The notes below the pieces were generated by a model, which made no database searches, was not told where the DNA came from, and was given only the letters and a program-made list of their open reading frames with translations. 64,000 nt of DNA, taken from assembly GCF_006088715.1 (NCBI RefSeq), contig NZ_CP030771.1, positions 682,001 through 746,000 of the forward strand. The letters are read 5' to 3'. This document shows positions 57,229 through 64,000 of the stretch, one piece after another. How positions within the stretch are numbered: the first letter of the stretch is position 1; each line of letters starts with the position of its first letter. This stretch comes from Streptomyces sp. YIM 121038 (GTDB taxonomy: Bacteria > Actinomycetota > Actinomycetes > Streptomycetales > Streptomycetaceae). Made by a program: the position numbers and the translations under genes.

Positions 57229-57998
57229 ACGGGAACGGCCGCGCGCGCGGTCCCGGCGCACCCGGCGTCCGCATCGCCCTGGTGAGTGCCACCGCGGCGG
57301 CCGTCGGACCCGCCGTCGCCGGGCTCGGCGCCGCGTTCCCGGAGGCCCGGCCGTGGAATCTCCTCGACGACGCGCTGCTCACCGACGCCGACGCGGCCGG
57401 TGGGCTCACCCCTGCGCTCGCCGACCGGATGCGGCGGCTCATCGCGTACGCCGTCGAGGGCGGCGCCCGGGGCGTGTTGCTGACCTGCTCGCTGTACGGG
57501 CCGGTCGCGGCCCGCGCGGGCGTGGAGGTTCCGGTGCTCGCCGCCGATGCCGCCGCCTTCGCCGCGGCCCTCGGCGGCGGTCACCGCGAGGTGCTCGTCC
57601 TCGCCACGTTCGCGGCGGCCCTCGACGACTCCCTCGACCGCTTGCGCGCGGCCGCGCGCGCCGCCCGCTCCCCCACGCGGATCGTGGGCCGGGTCATCGC
57701 GCCGGGAACCGTGCCGGACCCCGGTGCCGCCGACGCCGTGCTCCTGGCCCAGTACTCCTTGGCTCCGCACGCCGACGCCCTGGCCGAGGCCCTCGGGCTG
57801 CCCGTCCACGCGGGACCGCACGCGGCGGCCCGCGCGCTGCGCGCGGCCGTCAAGAACGCCGCCGTCAAGAACTCCGCCGCGCCGAGCGCCGCCGCGCCGA
57901 GCACCGCCGCCGCGCCGAGCGGCGCCGAAGGCCCCGAGGAAAGCCCCGTAGAAGCCGGGGAACGCCCCCTGGAAGGAGACACCCCGTGCTCGGAGTGA
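57225..57998 (+). CDS. Asp/Glu-racemase-like protein
   Basis: 257 residues starting at a GTG that overlaps the OtnI stop (GTGA). The core (about 15-205) has the racemase/arylmalonate-decarboxylase fold with one catalytic-type Cys, Cys88 in GVLLTCSLYGPVA. The first Cys site of the family is replaced by VSATAAAV, so two-base racemisation is unlikely. LAQYSLAPHADAL comes late in the fold. The last 50 residues are low-complexity (AAVKN twice, AAPS three times). Its last 13 bases overlap the kinase gene. It may act on an intermediate of the acid-sugar pathway; the reaction is not known. Confidence 0.75.
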   Translation: MNGNGRARGPGAPGVRIALVSATAAAVGPAVAGLGAAFPEARPWNLLDDALLTDADAAGGLTPALADRMRRLIAYAVEGGARGVLLTCSLYGPVAARAGVEVPVLAADAAAFAAALGGGHREVLVLATFAAALDDSLDRLRAAARAARSPTRIVGRVIAPGTVPDPGAADAVLLAQYSLAPHADALAEALGLPVHAGPHAAARALRAAVKNAAVKNSAAPSAAAPSTAAAPSGAEGPEESPVEAGERPLEGDTPCSE

Positions 57999-59305
57999 TC
58001 GCGGACGATGTGACCGGGGCCTGCGACGTCGCCCTGGCCCTGCGTGAGAGCGGGCTGCGCACCGTCCTGTACTTCGGTGTGCCGGGCCCGGACGTGCCAC
58101 CGCCCGACGGCTGCGGAGCCGTGGTCATCGCCCTCAAGAGCCGCATGACCCCGTCCGCACAGGCCGTCACGCGGTCCCTCGCCGCGCTGCGCGAGCTGCG
58201 CGCGCACGGGGCCCGGCGGATCTACTTCAAGTTCTGCTCGACCTTCGACTCCACCGCGGACGGGAACATCGGGCCGGTCCTCGACGCGCTCGCCGACGCC
58301 CTGGACGTGCCGGTCGTGCTGCTCACGCCCAGCTCGCCGCAGCACGGCCGCACGCAGTACGAGGGCCATCTCTTCGTGCACGGCGTGCCGTTGGCCGAGT
58401 CCCCGATGCGCCACCACCCGGTGACGCCGATGACGGACTCCTCCCTGCCCCGGCTGCTGCGCGCCCAGACGCGGCGGCCCGTCGAACTCCTGCGGTGGGA
58501 CACGGTGCGCGCGGGCGCGGCGGCCGTCCGCACGGCCGTCGACGGCGCGGCCACGCGCGGGGTGCGCTATCTGCTGGCGGACGCGCTCGACGACGAGGAC
58601 CTGCGGACGCTCGGCCGCGTGGCCGCCGACGCACCCCTGGCGGCCGGTGCGGCCGGCCTCGCCGAAGGGCTCGCCGCGGCCGTCCCGGGCAGCGGCGCGG
58701 CCCCGTACGAGGAGGCGGACCCGCTGTCCGTCGGGCCCGCGGCCGTGCTCTGCGGAAGCTGCTCGGCCCGCACCCTGGAGCAGCTCGACGCGCTGCGCGC
58801 CGCGGACCGGCCGACGCACCGGCTCGACCCCGTCGCCGAGCCGGATCCGGCGGCCCTGGCCGCGCGGGCCCTGGCCTGGTACGACGCGCTGCCGACCGGC
58901 CCGTCGCGGGGCGCGCCCGTCGTCCACTCCTCCGTACCGCCCGGCGAACTGGACGCCATTCAGCGGCAGTTGGGGGCCGAGCGGGCCGCCGCCGTCCTGG
59001 AGGAGGCCACCGGGCGCGTCGCCACCGGGCTCGTGGCGCGCGGGGTGCGGCGTGTGGTCGCGGCGGGCGGGGAGACGTCGGGCGCCGTGGTGGCCGCGCT
59101 CGGCGTCACCGGTGCCCTGATCGGCAGGGCCGCGGCGCCGGGCGTGCCCTGGATCCACCCCACGTCGGGGCCCCGGATCGCGCTGCTGCTCAAGTCCGGA
59201 AACTTCGGCGGCCCCGACTTCCTCACCGCCGTGTCGGGGCCGCCGCCGGATCAGCCCCCGCCGCCCCCTGCCCCGCACGGACGACGTCAAGGAGCCCGCC
59301 CATGA
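57986..59305 (+). CDS. otnK: 3-oxo-tetronate kinase OtnK-like (four-carbon acid sugar kinase, DUF1537)
   Basis: 439 residues. N-terminal sugar-binding domain with GVIADDVTGACDVALAL (the family's ADDxTGA-x-D), ALKSRMTP, YFKFCSTFDSTADGNIGPVLDAL and PSSPQHGRTQYEGHLFVHG. The C-terminal nucleotide-binding domain has CGSCSARTLEQLDAL, AAGGETSGAVVAAL and the end LLLKSGNFGGPDFL. The GTG at 57986 has GGAAGGAG upstream. It phosphorylates 3-oxotetronate with ATP. Its stop overlaps the next ATG. Confidence 0.9.
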   Translation: MLGVIADDVTGACDVALALRESGLRTVLYFGVPGPDVPPPDGCGAVVIALKSRMTPSAQAVTRSLAALRELRAHGARRIYFKFCSTFDSTADGNIGPVLDALADALDVPVVLLTPSSPQHGRTQYEGHLFVHGVPLAESPMRHHPVTPMTDSSLPRLLRAQTRRPVELLRWDTVRAGAAAVRTAVDGAATRGVRYLLADALDDEDLRTLGRVAADAPLAAGAAGLAEGLAAAVPGSGAAPYEEADPLSVGPAAVLCGSCSARTLEQLDALRAADRPTHRLDPVAEPDPAALAARALAWYDALPTGPSRGAPVVHSSVPPGELDAIQRQLGAERAAAVLEEATGRVATGLVARGVRRVVAAGGETSGAVVAALGVTGALIGRAAAPGVPWIHPTSGPRIALLLKSGNFGGPDFLTAVSGPPPDQPPPPPAPHGRRQGARP

Positions 59306-60651
59306 CCACCGCCTCCGCCCCCTCCCTCCCTTCCTACACGGCGGGGCGCGCGGCCGTCGTCACCACCGCCCGTGCCCTGGCCGCGCGCGGCCTCGCGCAC
59401 GGCCGCACCGGCAATGTGTCGCTGCGCACCGGCGACGGCCGGATCCTCGTCACCGCCACCGGCGCCGACCTCGCGGCCCTGGGCCCCGGCGACCTGTCGC
59501 TCGTCGACGCCGACGGCCACCACCTGGACGGGCCCCCGCCGTCGAAGGAGGCCTTCCTGCACGCCGCCGTGTTGCGTGCCCGGCCCGACGCGCGCGCCGT
59601 CGTCCACACGCACTCCCCGCACGCCGCCGCCGTGTCCTGCCTCAACGGCCTCGACGCCGACGACGCGCTGCCGCCGCTCACCGCCTACCACGCGCTGCGC
59701 GTCGGGCGGCTCGCGCTGGTGCCGTACTTCGCGCCCGGCGACCGTCAACTCGCGGTCGCGGCCGAGGAACGCGCCCGTACGCACGCGGCGCTGCTGCTGC
59801 GCCACCACGGCCCCGTCGTGGCGGCTCCAGGGCTCGACGCCGCCCTTGAGGCGGTGGAGGAGCTGGAGCAGACCGCGCGGATCCTCCTGCTGCTCCGCGG
59901 CACCGACCATGCCCGGCTCACCGAGGAGCAGCGCGCCGCGCTGCGGCCGCGACCACCGCGCCCGGTCGCCCTGTTCAGCGCGCTCGCCGTCAAGAAGGCC
60001 CTCGACGACTCCGTCCTGGAGTCCTTCACCAGTACGGCCGGCGTCGACGTCGACGGCGTGTACGAGCCGACGAACGTCCTGCTCCGGAAGATCGAGGCGG
60101 GCGGGCGCCCCGACGTGCTGGTCGGCGTGACCGGAGCCCTGGCGGAGCTGGCCGCCTCCGGGGTGCTCAGCGCGTCCTCGCTGCGGCCCCTGGCCCGGGT
60201 CGGCATCGGCGTGGCCGTGCCGCCGGGCGCGCCCGCCGTGGACATCGCGAGCACCGGCGCGCTCGTCCGGGCCCTGACGTCCGCGCGTTCGGTGGCGTAC
60301 TCCCGCACCGGTGCCAGCGGCGTCGCGTTCGCCGCCCTGCTCGACCGGCTCGGCATCGCGGAGGAGGTCAACTCCCGCGCCACCGTGGTCGAGAAGGGCT
60401 TCACGGCGCTCGCGGTGACGGACGGCCGCGCGGACCTGGCGGTGCAGCAGCTGAGCGAGCTGCGCTTCGTGCCGCGGGCGCGCGTGGTCGGGCCGTTGCC
60501 CGAAGAGGTCCAGCACTACACCGAGCTGTCGGTGGGCCTCGGCGCGCACGCCGCGGGCCGCGCCGAGGCCGCCGCGCTGCTGCGCCACCTCACCTCCGCC
60601 GCGGCGCGCGACGCGTACCGGGCGGCCGGTCTGGAAGACCCACGCCGGTGA
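59302..60651 (+). CDS. otnC: OtnC-like class II aldolase/decarboxylase fused to a cytoplasmic substrate-binding domain
   Basis: 449 residues; OtnC enzymes are about 210. Residues 1-215 are the class II aldolase: GNVSLRTGDG, Glu84 in PPSKEAFLHAAV, metal His102 and His104 in VVHTHSPHAA, and His168/169 in LRHHGPVV. Residues 222-449 are a type-2 periplasmic-binding fold of the ModA-like kind: ALFSALAVKKALDDSVLESF, DVLVGVTGALAELAASGV, LARVGIGVAVPPGAPAVDI, TGASGVAFAALLDRLGI. No signal peptide exists, so this domain is cytoplasmic. It overlaps the kinase gene by ATGA and the permease gene by four bases. The aldolase part would turn 3-oxotetronate 4-phosphate into dihydroxyacetone phosphate and CO2. 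Confidence 0.87.
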   Translation: MTTASAPSLPSYTAGRAAVVTTARALAARGLAHGRTGNVSLRTGDGRILVTATGADLAALGPGDLSLVDADGHHLDGPPPSKEAFLHAAVLRARPDARAVVHTHSPHAAAVSCLNGLDADDALPPLTAYHALRVGRLALVPYFAPGDRQLAVAAEERARTHAALLLRHHGPVVAAPGLDAALEAVEELEQTARILLLLRGTDHARLTEEQRAALRPRPPRPVALFSALAVKKALDDSVLESFTSTAGVDVDGVYEPTNVLLRKIEAGGRPDVLVGVTGALAELAASGVLSASSLRPLARVGIGVAVPPGAPAVDIASTGALVRALTSARSVAYSRTGASGVAFAALLDRLGIAEEVNSRATVVEKGFTALAVTDGRADLAVQQLSELRFVPRARVVGPLPEEVQHYTELSVGLGAHAAGRAEAAALLRHLTSAAARDAYRAAGLEDPRR

Positions 60652-61997
60652 ACGCGATCCTCGCCCTGGTGGCGTTCATCGGGGTCATCATCGTGTGGAA
60701 CGTGGCGTTCAAAAGGAACATAGGCGAGGCCATGGTCCTCGGGTTCCTCGCGTGCGCCGCGTTCGGGGGTGCGGACGCCCCGCGCGTGGCCCGGGACAGC
60801 CTGGTCGCGGGCCTGAAGTCGGAGATCACGTTCGCGGCGCTCGCGTTCGTGTTCGTCAGCGAACTGCTCACCCGCACCGGCCTCGTGCAGCGGATGATCG
60901 ACATCCTCAGCTCGCTGCTCGGCCGCCGCCGGGGCGGCTCCGCGTACGCGGCGACCGTCGCCTCCGGCCTGTTCGGCGCGGTGGCGCACAACGGCGCGGC
61001 GATCGTCGCCACCGTCGGTTCACTCGCCATCCCGTGGATGAAGCGCTCGCGGGCCAGCGGGGAGACGGCCGCGCTCGTCCTGTCGGGGAACGCCGGTGTC
61101 GGCGCGACCTTCCCCTTCAGCGGCGCGTTCTTCGTGCTGCTCGCCGCGCCGACGGTGCTGCCCGTGCTGTCCTCGTCCGACGTCGTCGGCACGCTGTTCG
61201 TCACCGGGGCGTGGATGGTGGCGATGCGCCTGGTCGTCGCGTACGCGATCGTGCGGTGGCGCGGCGTGGGCACCATGGCCGCGCGGGACATCAGGCCGCT
61301 GCGCGCCTCGTTCGGGGCGGGCTGGACCTCGCTGCTCGTCCTGGCCGCCGTGGCCGTGCCCGTGCTCTTGACGTCGGGCCCCGTCGGTGACCGGGCGACG
61401 GACCGGCTCGGCGGGCTCGACACCTCGGACGCGGTGCCGCTGCTCGTGTGGCTGCCGGTCGTGATGCTGATCGCCGGGCTCCTCGTGGAGCGCGGGACGC
61501 TGCCGCACGGCGGCGCGGCCTGGTGGCGGCTGCTCGGCGAGGTCGGCCCGCAGCTCGGTCTGGTGGGCGTGACCATGGTGTCCGCGTTCGCCGCCTCCGA
61601 GGTCCTGGACCGGCTCGGCCTCGGCGCGGAGCTCACCCCGTACCTGGAGGACCTGCGGGACGTGCCTCCGCTGGTGGCCGCCCTGGTCGTGGGCCTGATC
61701 CTGGTGATCGTGGCGGGTCCCCTCAACACCACCTCCACGCTCGCGGCCGTCGGCCCCGTCGCCTTCGCCGCGCTCACCGCCTCCGGGATCCCCGCGCACG
61801 TGGCCTTCGCCGCGGTCATCGTGTGGGCGTCGTCGGAGGGCTGCTCGCCGCCGGGCGCCGCGCCGCTGTACGTGGCCGCGAGCATCGCCGACATCGACCC
61901 CGCCCGGATCTTCCTGCCCGTGGCCCTCTACTACCTCGTGCCGACCTATGTGTTCGGCGTCCTCATCGCGACGGGCGCCCTGTGGATCCCGGGCTGA
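60648..61997 (+). CDS. TRAP-type large permease (DctM-like)
   Basis: 449 residues with about 11-12 membrane spans. The internal two-fold motif of the DctM/ion-transporter superfamily is seen in the first half as GLFGAVAHNGAAIVATVGSLAIPWM, GNAGVGATFPFSGAFFVLLA and in the second as GPLNTTSTLAAVGPVAF, SSEGCSPPGAAPLYVAASIADI. It should import the operon's acid-sugar substrate with Na+ or H+. Classical TRAP systems also need a DctP binding protein and a DctQ small subunit; neither is encoded as usual here. It overlaps the OtnC fusion gene by four bases. Confidence 0.78.
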   Translation: MNAILALVAFIGVIIVWNVAFKRNIGEAMVLGFLACAAFGGADAPRVARDSLVAGLKSEITFAALAFVFVSELLTRTGLVQRMIDILSSLLGRRRGGSAYAATVASGLFGAVAHNGAAIVATVGSLAIPWMKRSRASGETAALVLSGNAGVGATFPFSGAFFVLLAAPTVLPVLSSSDVVGTLFVTGAWMVAMRLVVAYAIVRWRGVGTMAARDIRPLRASFGAGWTSLLVLAAVAVPVLLTSGPVGDRATDRLGGLDTSDAVPLLVWLPVVMLIAGLLVERGTLPHGGAAWWRLLGEVGPQLGLVGVTMVSAFAASEVLDRLGLGAELTPYLEDLRDVPPLVAALVVGLILVIVAGPLNTTSTLAAVGPVAFAALTASGIPAHVAFAAVIVWASSEGCSPPGAAPLYVAASIADIDPARIFLPVALYYLVPTYVFGVLIATGALWIPG

Positions 61998-62072
61998 GCA
62001 CCTCCGCGACACCCGGAGCACCCCGGAGCGCCTCTGAACCCACCACCCCTTTCACCGAACGGAGCACCCGCC

Positions 62073-62339
62073 GTGCGCACCTTCCTCCGTCCCTTCCTCC
62101 TCGGCGCGACCCGCCTCCTCCTGATCGCCTTCCTCCTCGGCGGCCTCACCGTGGTGGCGGGCCAGACCGTCGCCCTCGCCCTCGGCGACCGCCACCTCAT
62201 GGAGCTCTTCGGCACGGACGTCACCGAGGTGGTGTGCGTCGTCGCGGGGGCCGCGGGCATCTGCTCCTTCCTCCACTCGTACGTCCACTCGTCCGTCCCG
62301 GAGGGGGGCCGGGCCCCGGACGGCGACGCAGTAACGTGA
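62073..62339 (+). CDS. small two-span membrane protein, possible permease partner
   Basis: 88 residues with two hydrophobic spans (TRLLLIAFLLGGLTVVAGQTVALAL and TEVVCVVAGAAGICSFLHSYV). The GTG at 62073 has GGAG upstream. It follows the TRAP-type permease by 75 bp on the same strand and has the size of half a DctQ subunit, so it could be a reduced small subunit. That is inference from position and topology; the sequence itself is not clearly DctQ. Confidence 0.65.
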   Translation: MRTFLRPFLLGATRLLLIAFLLGGLTVVAGQTVALALGDRHLMELFGTDVTEVVCVVAGAAGICSFLHSYVHSSVPEGGRAPDGDAVT

Positions 62340-62343
62340 CCGC

Positions 62344-63189
62344 ATGATCATTGAATCCGGGGACGACGGGATCGTCGAGCGGGTACGGGAGTGGGCGCGC
62401 GGGCGTGAGGACGTCCGGGCCGTGCTGCGGACGGGCTCGCGGGCGCGGCGCGACGGGACGGTGGACGCCTTCTCCGACCACGACATCGAGCTGTACACCA
62501 CCGACCCCGACCGCTACGAAGACGGCGCGTGGGTCGAGGAGCTGGGCCCGGTCGTGGTGCAGGTCGGCCTCGAAGGGCCGTGGGACAACCCGGCCAGGCT
62601 CGTGCTCTTCGAAGGGGACGTCAAGGTCGACTTCCAGGTCGTGCCGGCGGGCCTGCTCACGACGATGGCCGCGGACGGCCTCGACGACCTGCACGAGCGC
62701 GGCTACGAGGTGCTGTGGGACCCCGACGGCGCCGCCGCCCGCCTGCCCGCCGCCACGGGCGAGGTGGCGGCGGAGCTCCCCGACGCCGAGGAGTTCGAGG
62801 AGCTGTGCGCGGAGTTCTGGTTCGAGATGGCGCATCTGCCGCGCTGTCTCGCTCGGGGCGAGCTGTGGGTGGCCAAGTCCCGCGACTGGACCACCAAGGA
62901 ACTCCTGCAGAGCGTCGTCGAGTGGCACGCCCTGACCCGCGAGGGCGCCGGCCACGACGTCTGGTACGGCGGCACCCGCATGCGGCAGTGGGCCGCACCG
63001 GAAGTGTGGGAGCGCCTGCCCGACACCTTCGGCGGCTTCGCCGCGGCCGACGCCCTGCGCGCCGCCCGCGCGACCGCGGACCTCTTCGCCGACCTGGCCA
63101 AGGAGGTGGCCGAGACCCACGGCTTCCCCTACCCCCACAAGGCCGAACAGACCATCCGCCCGGCCTTGGACGCACTCCCCCGGGCCTAG
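62344..63189 (+). CDS. aminoglycoside 6-adenylyltransferase-like nucleotidyltransferase (AadS/ANT(6) family)
   Basis: 281 residues. The N-terminal nucleotidyltransferase motif is AVLRTGSRARRD...FSDHDIELYTTD, with the GS and D-H-D metal-binding residues, then VKVDFQVVPAGLL carrying the third carboxylate. The helical C-terminal half has FEELCAEFWFEMAHLPRCLARGELW, KSRDWTTKELLQSVVEWHAL and YGGTRMRQW, as in ANT(6) enzymes. Many chromosomal members in Streptomyces have no proven resistance role. It begins five bases after the small membrane gene. Confidence 0.82.
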   Translation: MIIESGDDGIVERVREWARGREDVRAVLRTGSRARRDGTVDAFSDHDIELYTTDPDRYEDGAWVEELGPVVVQVGLEGPWDNPARLVLFEGDVKVDFQVVPAGLLTTMAADGLDDLHERGYEVLWDPDGAAARLPAATGEVAAELPDAEEFEELCAEFWFEMAHLPRCLARGELWVAKSRDWTTKELLQSVVEWHALTREGAGHDVWYGGTRMRQWAAPEVWERLPDTFGGFAAADALRAARATADLFADLAKEVAETHGFPYPHKAEQTIRPALDALPRA

Positions 63190-63367
63190 CCCCGGCCGGT
63201 GCCCCTGCGCTCCCTGCCCGCTGCCGCGGTGCGGCGGGCCCACGGGACGCGTGGGAGGTGGTCAGGAACGGTCTCTACGGTGCAACTTCGGTCAGGGGCT
63301 GCGGAAAGTCGCCAGTGGCTGGATGATGACCCAGCGAGTATCAGGGGGCGCGTTCCGGGGGGTCGCG

Positions 63368-64000
63368 ATGGTTGAGGGCGGGCAGCCATTCGGTGACAGG
63401 TTCCAGCTGATCGAGGAGCTGGGGCGGGGTGGCATGGGAGTGGTGTGGCGGGCCGTCGACACGCTCCTCGGGCGCGAGGTCGCCGTGAAGCACGTGCGCG
63501 GGCCCGGGCAGGGGGCCGCGCCCCTGGACACCAAGGCCACCGCGCGGCTGCTGCGCGAGGCCCGCGCGGCGGCGAAGCTCAACCACCCGGGCGCCGTCAC
63601 CGTGTACGACGTGGTGCGCTCCGGCGCCGAGGTCGTCATCGTCATGGAACTCGTCCGAGGGACCACCCTGTCGGCGCTCGTGGCCCGGGAGGGCCCCCTG
63701 CCGCCCGCCCGGGTGGCGTCGATCGGGGCGCAGCTCGCCGAGGTCCTCGGCGCCGCCCACGCCCTCGGCGTGATCCACCGTGACGTCAAGCCCGAGAACG
63801 TGATGCTCCTCGCGGGCGGCCGGGTCAAGCTGGCCGACTTCGGGATCGCCCGGCTCTCCAGCGACGTCACCACCACGACGAGCGTCTTCGGCACCCCGGC
63901 CTACATGGCGCCCGAGCAGATCCGCGGGACGCCCGTGCCCGCCACGGACCTGTGGGCCCTCGGCGTCACGCTCTTCCACGCGGTGGAGGGCGTGTCGCCC
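63368..64000 (+). CDS. Ser/Thr protein kinase (PknB-like), 3' end outside window
   Basis: The frame is open from the ATG at 63368 to the window end, 211 codons. The kinase motifs follow in order: glycine loop IEELGRGGMGVVWRA, catalytic Lys in REVAVKHV, IVMELVRGTTLSALV, catalytic loop IHRDVKPENVML, Mg-binding LADFGIARL, activation segment with Thr cluster TTTTSVFGTPAYMAPEQI, and TDLWALGVTLFHAVEG. It is a bacterial Hanks-type kinase of the PknB kind. Whether a transmembrane and sensor part follows cannot be seen. Confidence 0.9.
   Translation, partial: MVEGGQPFGDRFQLIEELGRGGMGVVWRAVDTLLGREVAVKHVRGPGQGAAPLDTKATARLLREARAAAKLNHPGAVTVYDVVRSGAEVVIVMELVRGTTLSALVAREGPLPPARVASIGAQLAEVLGAAHALGVIHRDVKPENVMLLAGGRVKLADFGIARLSSDVTTTTSVFGTPAYMAPEQIRGTPVPATDLWALGVTLFHAVEGVSP

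Noticed and set aside
62344..63189. Calling the nucleotidyltransferase a proven antibiotic-resistance gene
   Set aside because: Family membership is clear, but many chromosomal Streptomyces members have no shown resistance function.

Overview
The window is very GC-rich DNA of Streptomyces or a close relative. The signs are the codon bias, strong hairpin terminators, many GTG starts and stop-start overlaps, Tat and Sec secreted hydrolases, SARP/AfsR-type ATPases, DUF5753 and MmyB-type regulators, DUF6879, and a Streptomyces-phage lysis module. It looks like an accessory-rich arm region with no rRNA and no complete tRNA.

Layout. 0-2.4 kb: DUF3224 (cut by the window), DUF1206 and a secreted trypsin-like protease. 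2.5-7.3 kb: an anti-sigma type regulatory group (MEDS-HATPase, MEDS-STAS, an AfsR-like ATPase without a DNA-binding domain, a STAS protein). 7.4-10 kb: a compact five-gene cassette of small membrane proteins ending in an AAA+ ATPase, of no recognised function. 10-16.9 kb: secreted subtilase, a sugar ABC importer with a GH4 alpha-galactosidase-type enzyme, and a cupin protein. 16.9-29 kb: a 1910-residue propeller/glycosidase-like protein, a secreted S33 peptidase, a fused dihydroxyacetone kinase, an MmyB-type regulator, and a ferredoxin-NADP reductase behind an iron box. 29-38.6 kb: mobile or degraded DNA, with simple repeats, a stranded phage lysis cassette whose endolysin is frameshifted, XRE/DUF6879 regulatory genes, Cys-rich and membrane hypotheticals, and a 3' fragment of a tRNA-Ile gene that looks like an attachment site.

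38.6-48.8 kb: mostly small chromosomal genes: a secreted protein, a broken TetR gene, two GNATs, RsgA, Nudix, an HD hydrolase, a DUF2975/HTH pair with duplicated operators, a second-type LysA, a SAV_915-like protein and a UspA protein. 48.8-54.4 kb: a membrane protein joining a degenerate NTPase-like cytoplasmic part to an external type-1 periplasmic-binding domain, then YceI, a sulfite-oxidase-like molybdoenzyme and small proteins.

54.4-62.3 kb: a complete-looking catabolic operon for four-carbon acid sugars. A divergent GntR/FCD regulator faces, across a palindromic operator, a hydroxyacid dehydrogenase, OtnI isomerase, a racemase-like protein, OtnK kinase, OtnC aldolase fused to a cytoplasmic substrate-binding domain, a TRAP-type permease and a small membrane protein. 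By the known Otn pathway, the acid is oxidised to 2-oxotetronate, isomerised, phosphorylated and decarboxylated to dihydroxyacetone phosphate. The window ends with an ANT(6)-like nucleotidyltransferase and the start of a Ser/Thr protein kinase.

All functions are assigned by reading motifs by eye. No database search or structure prediction was run.
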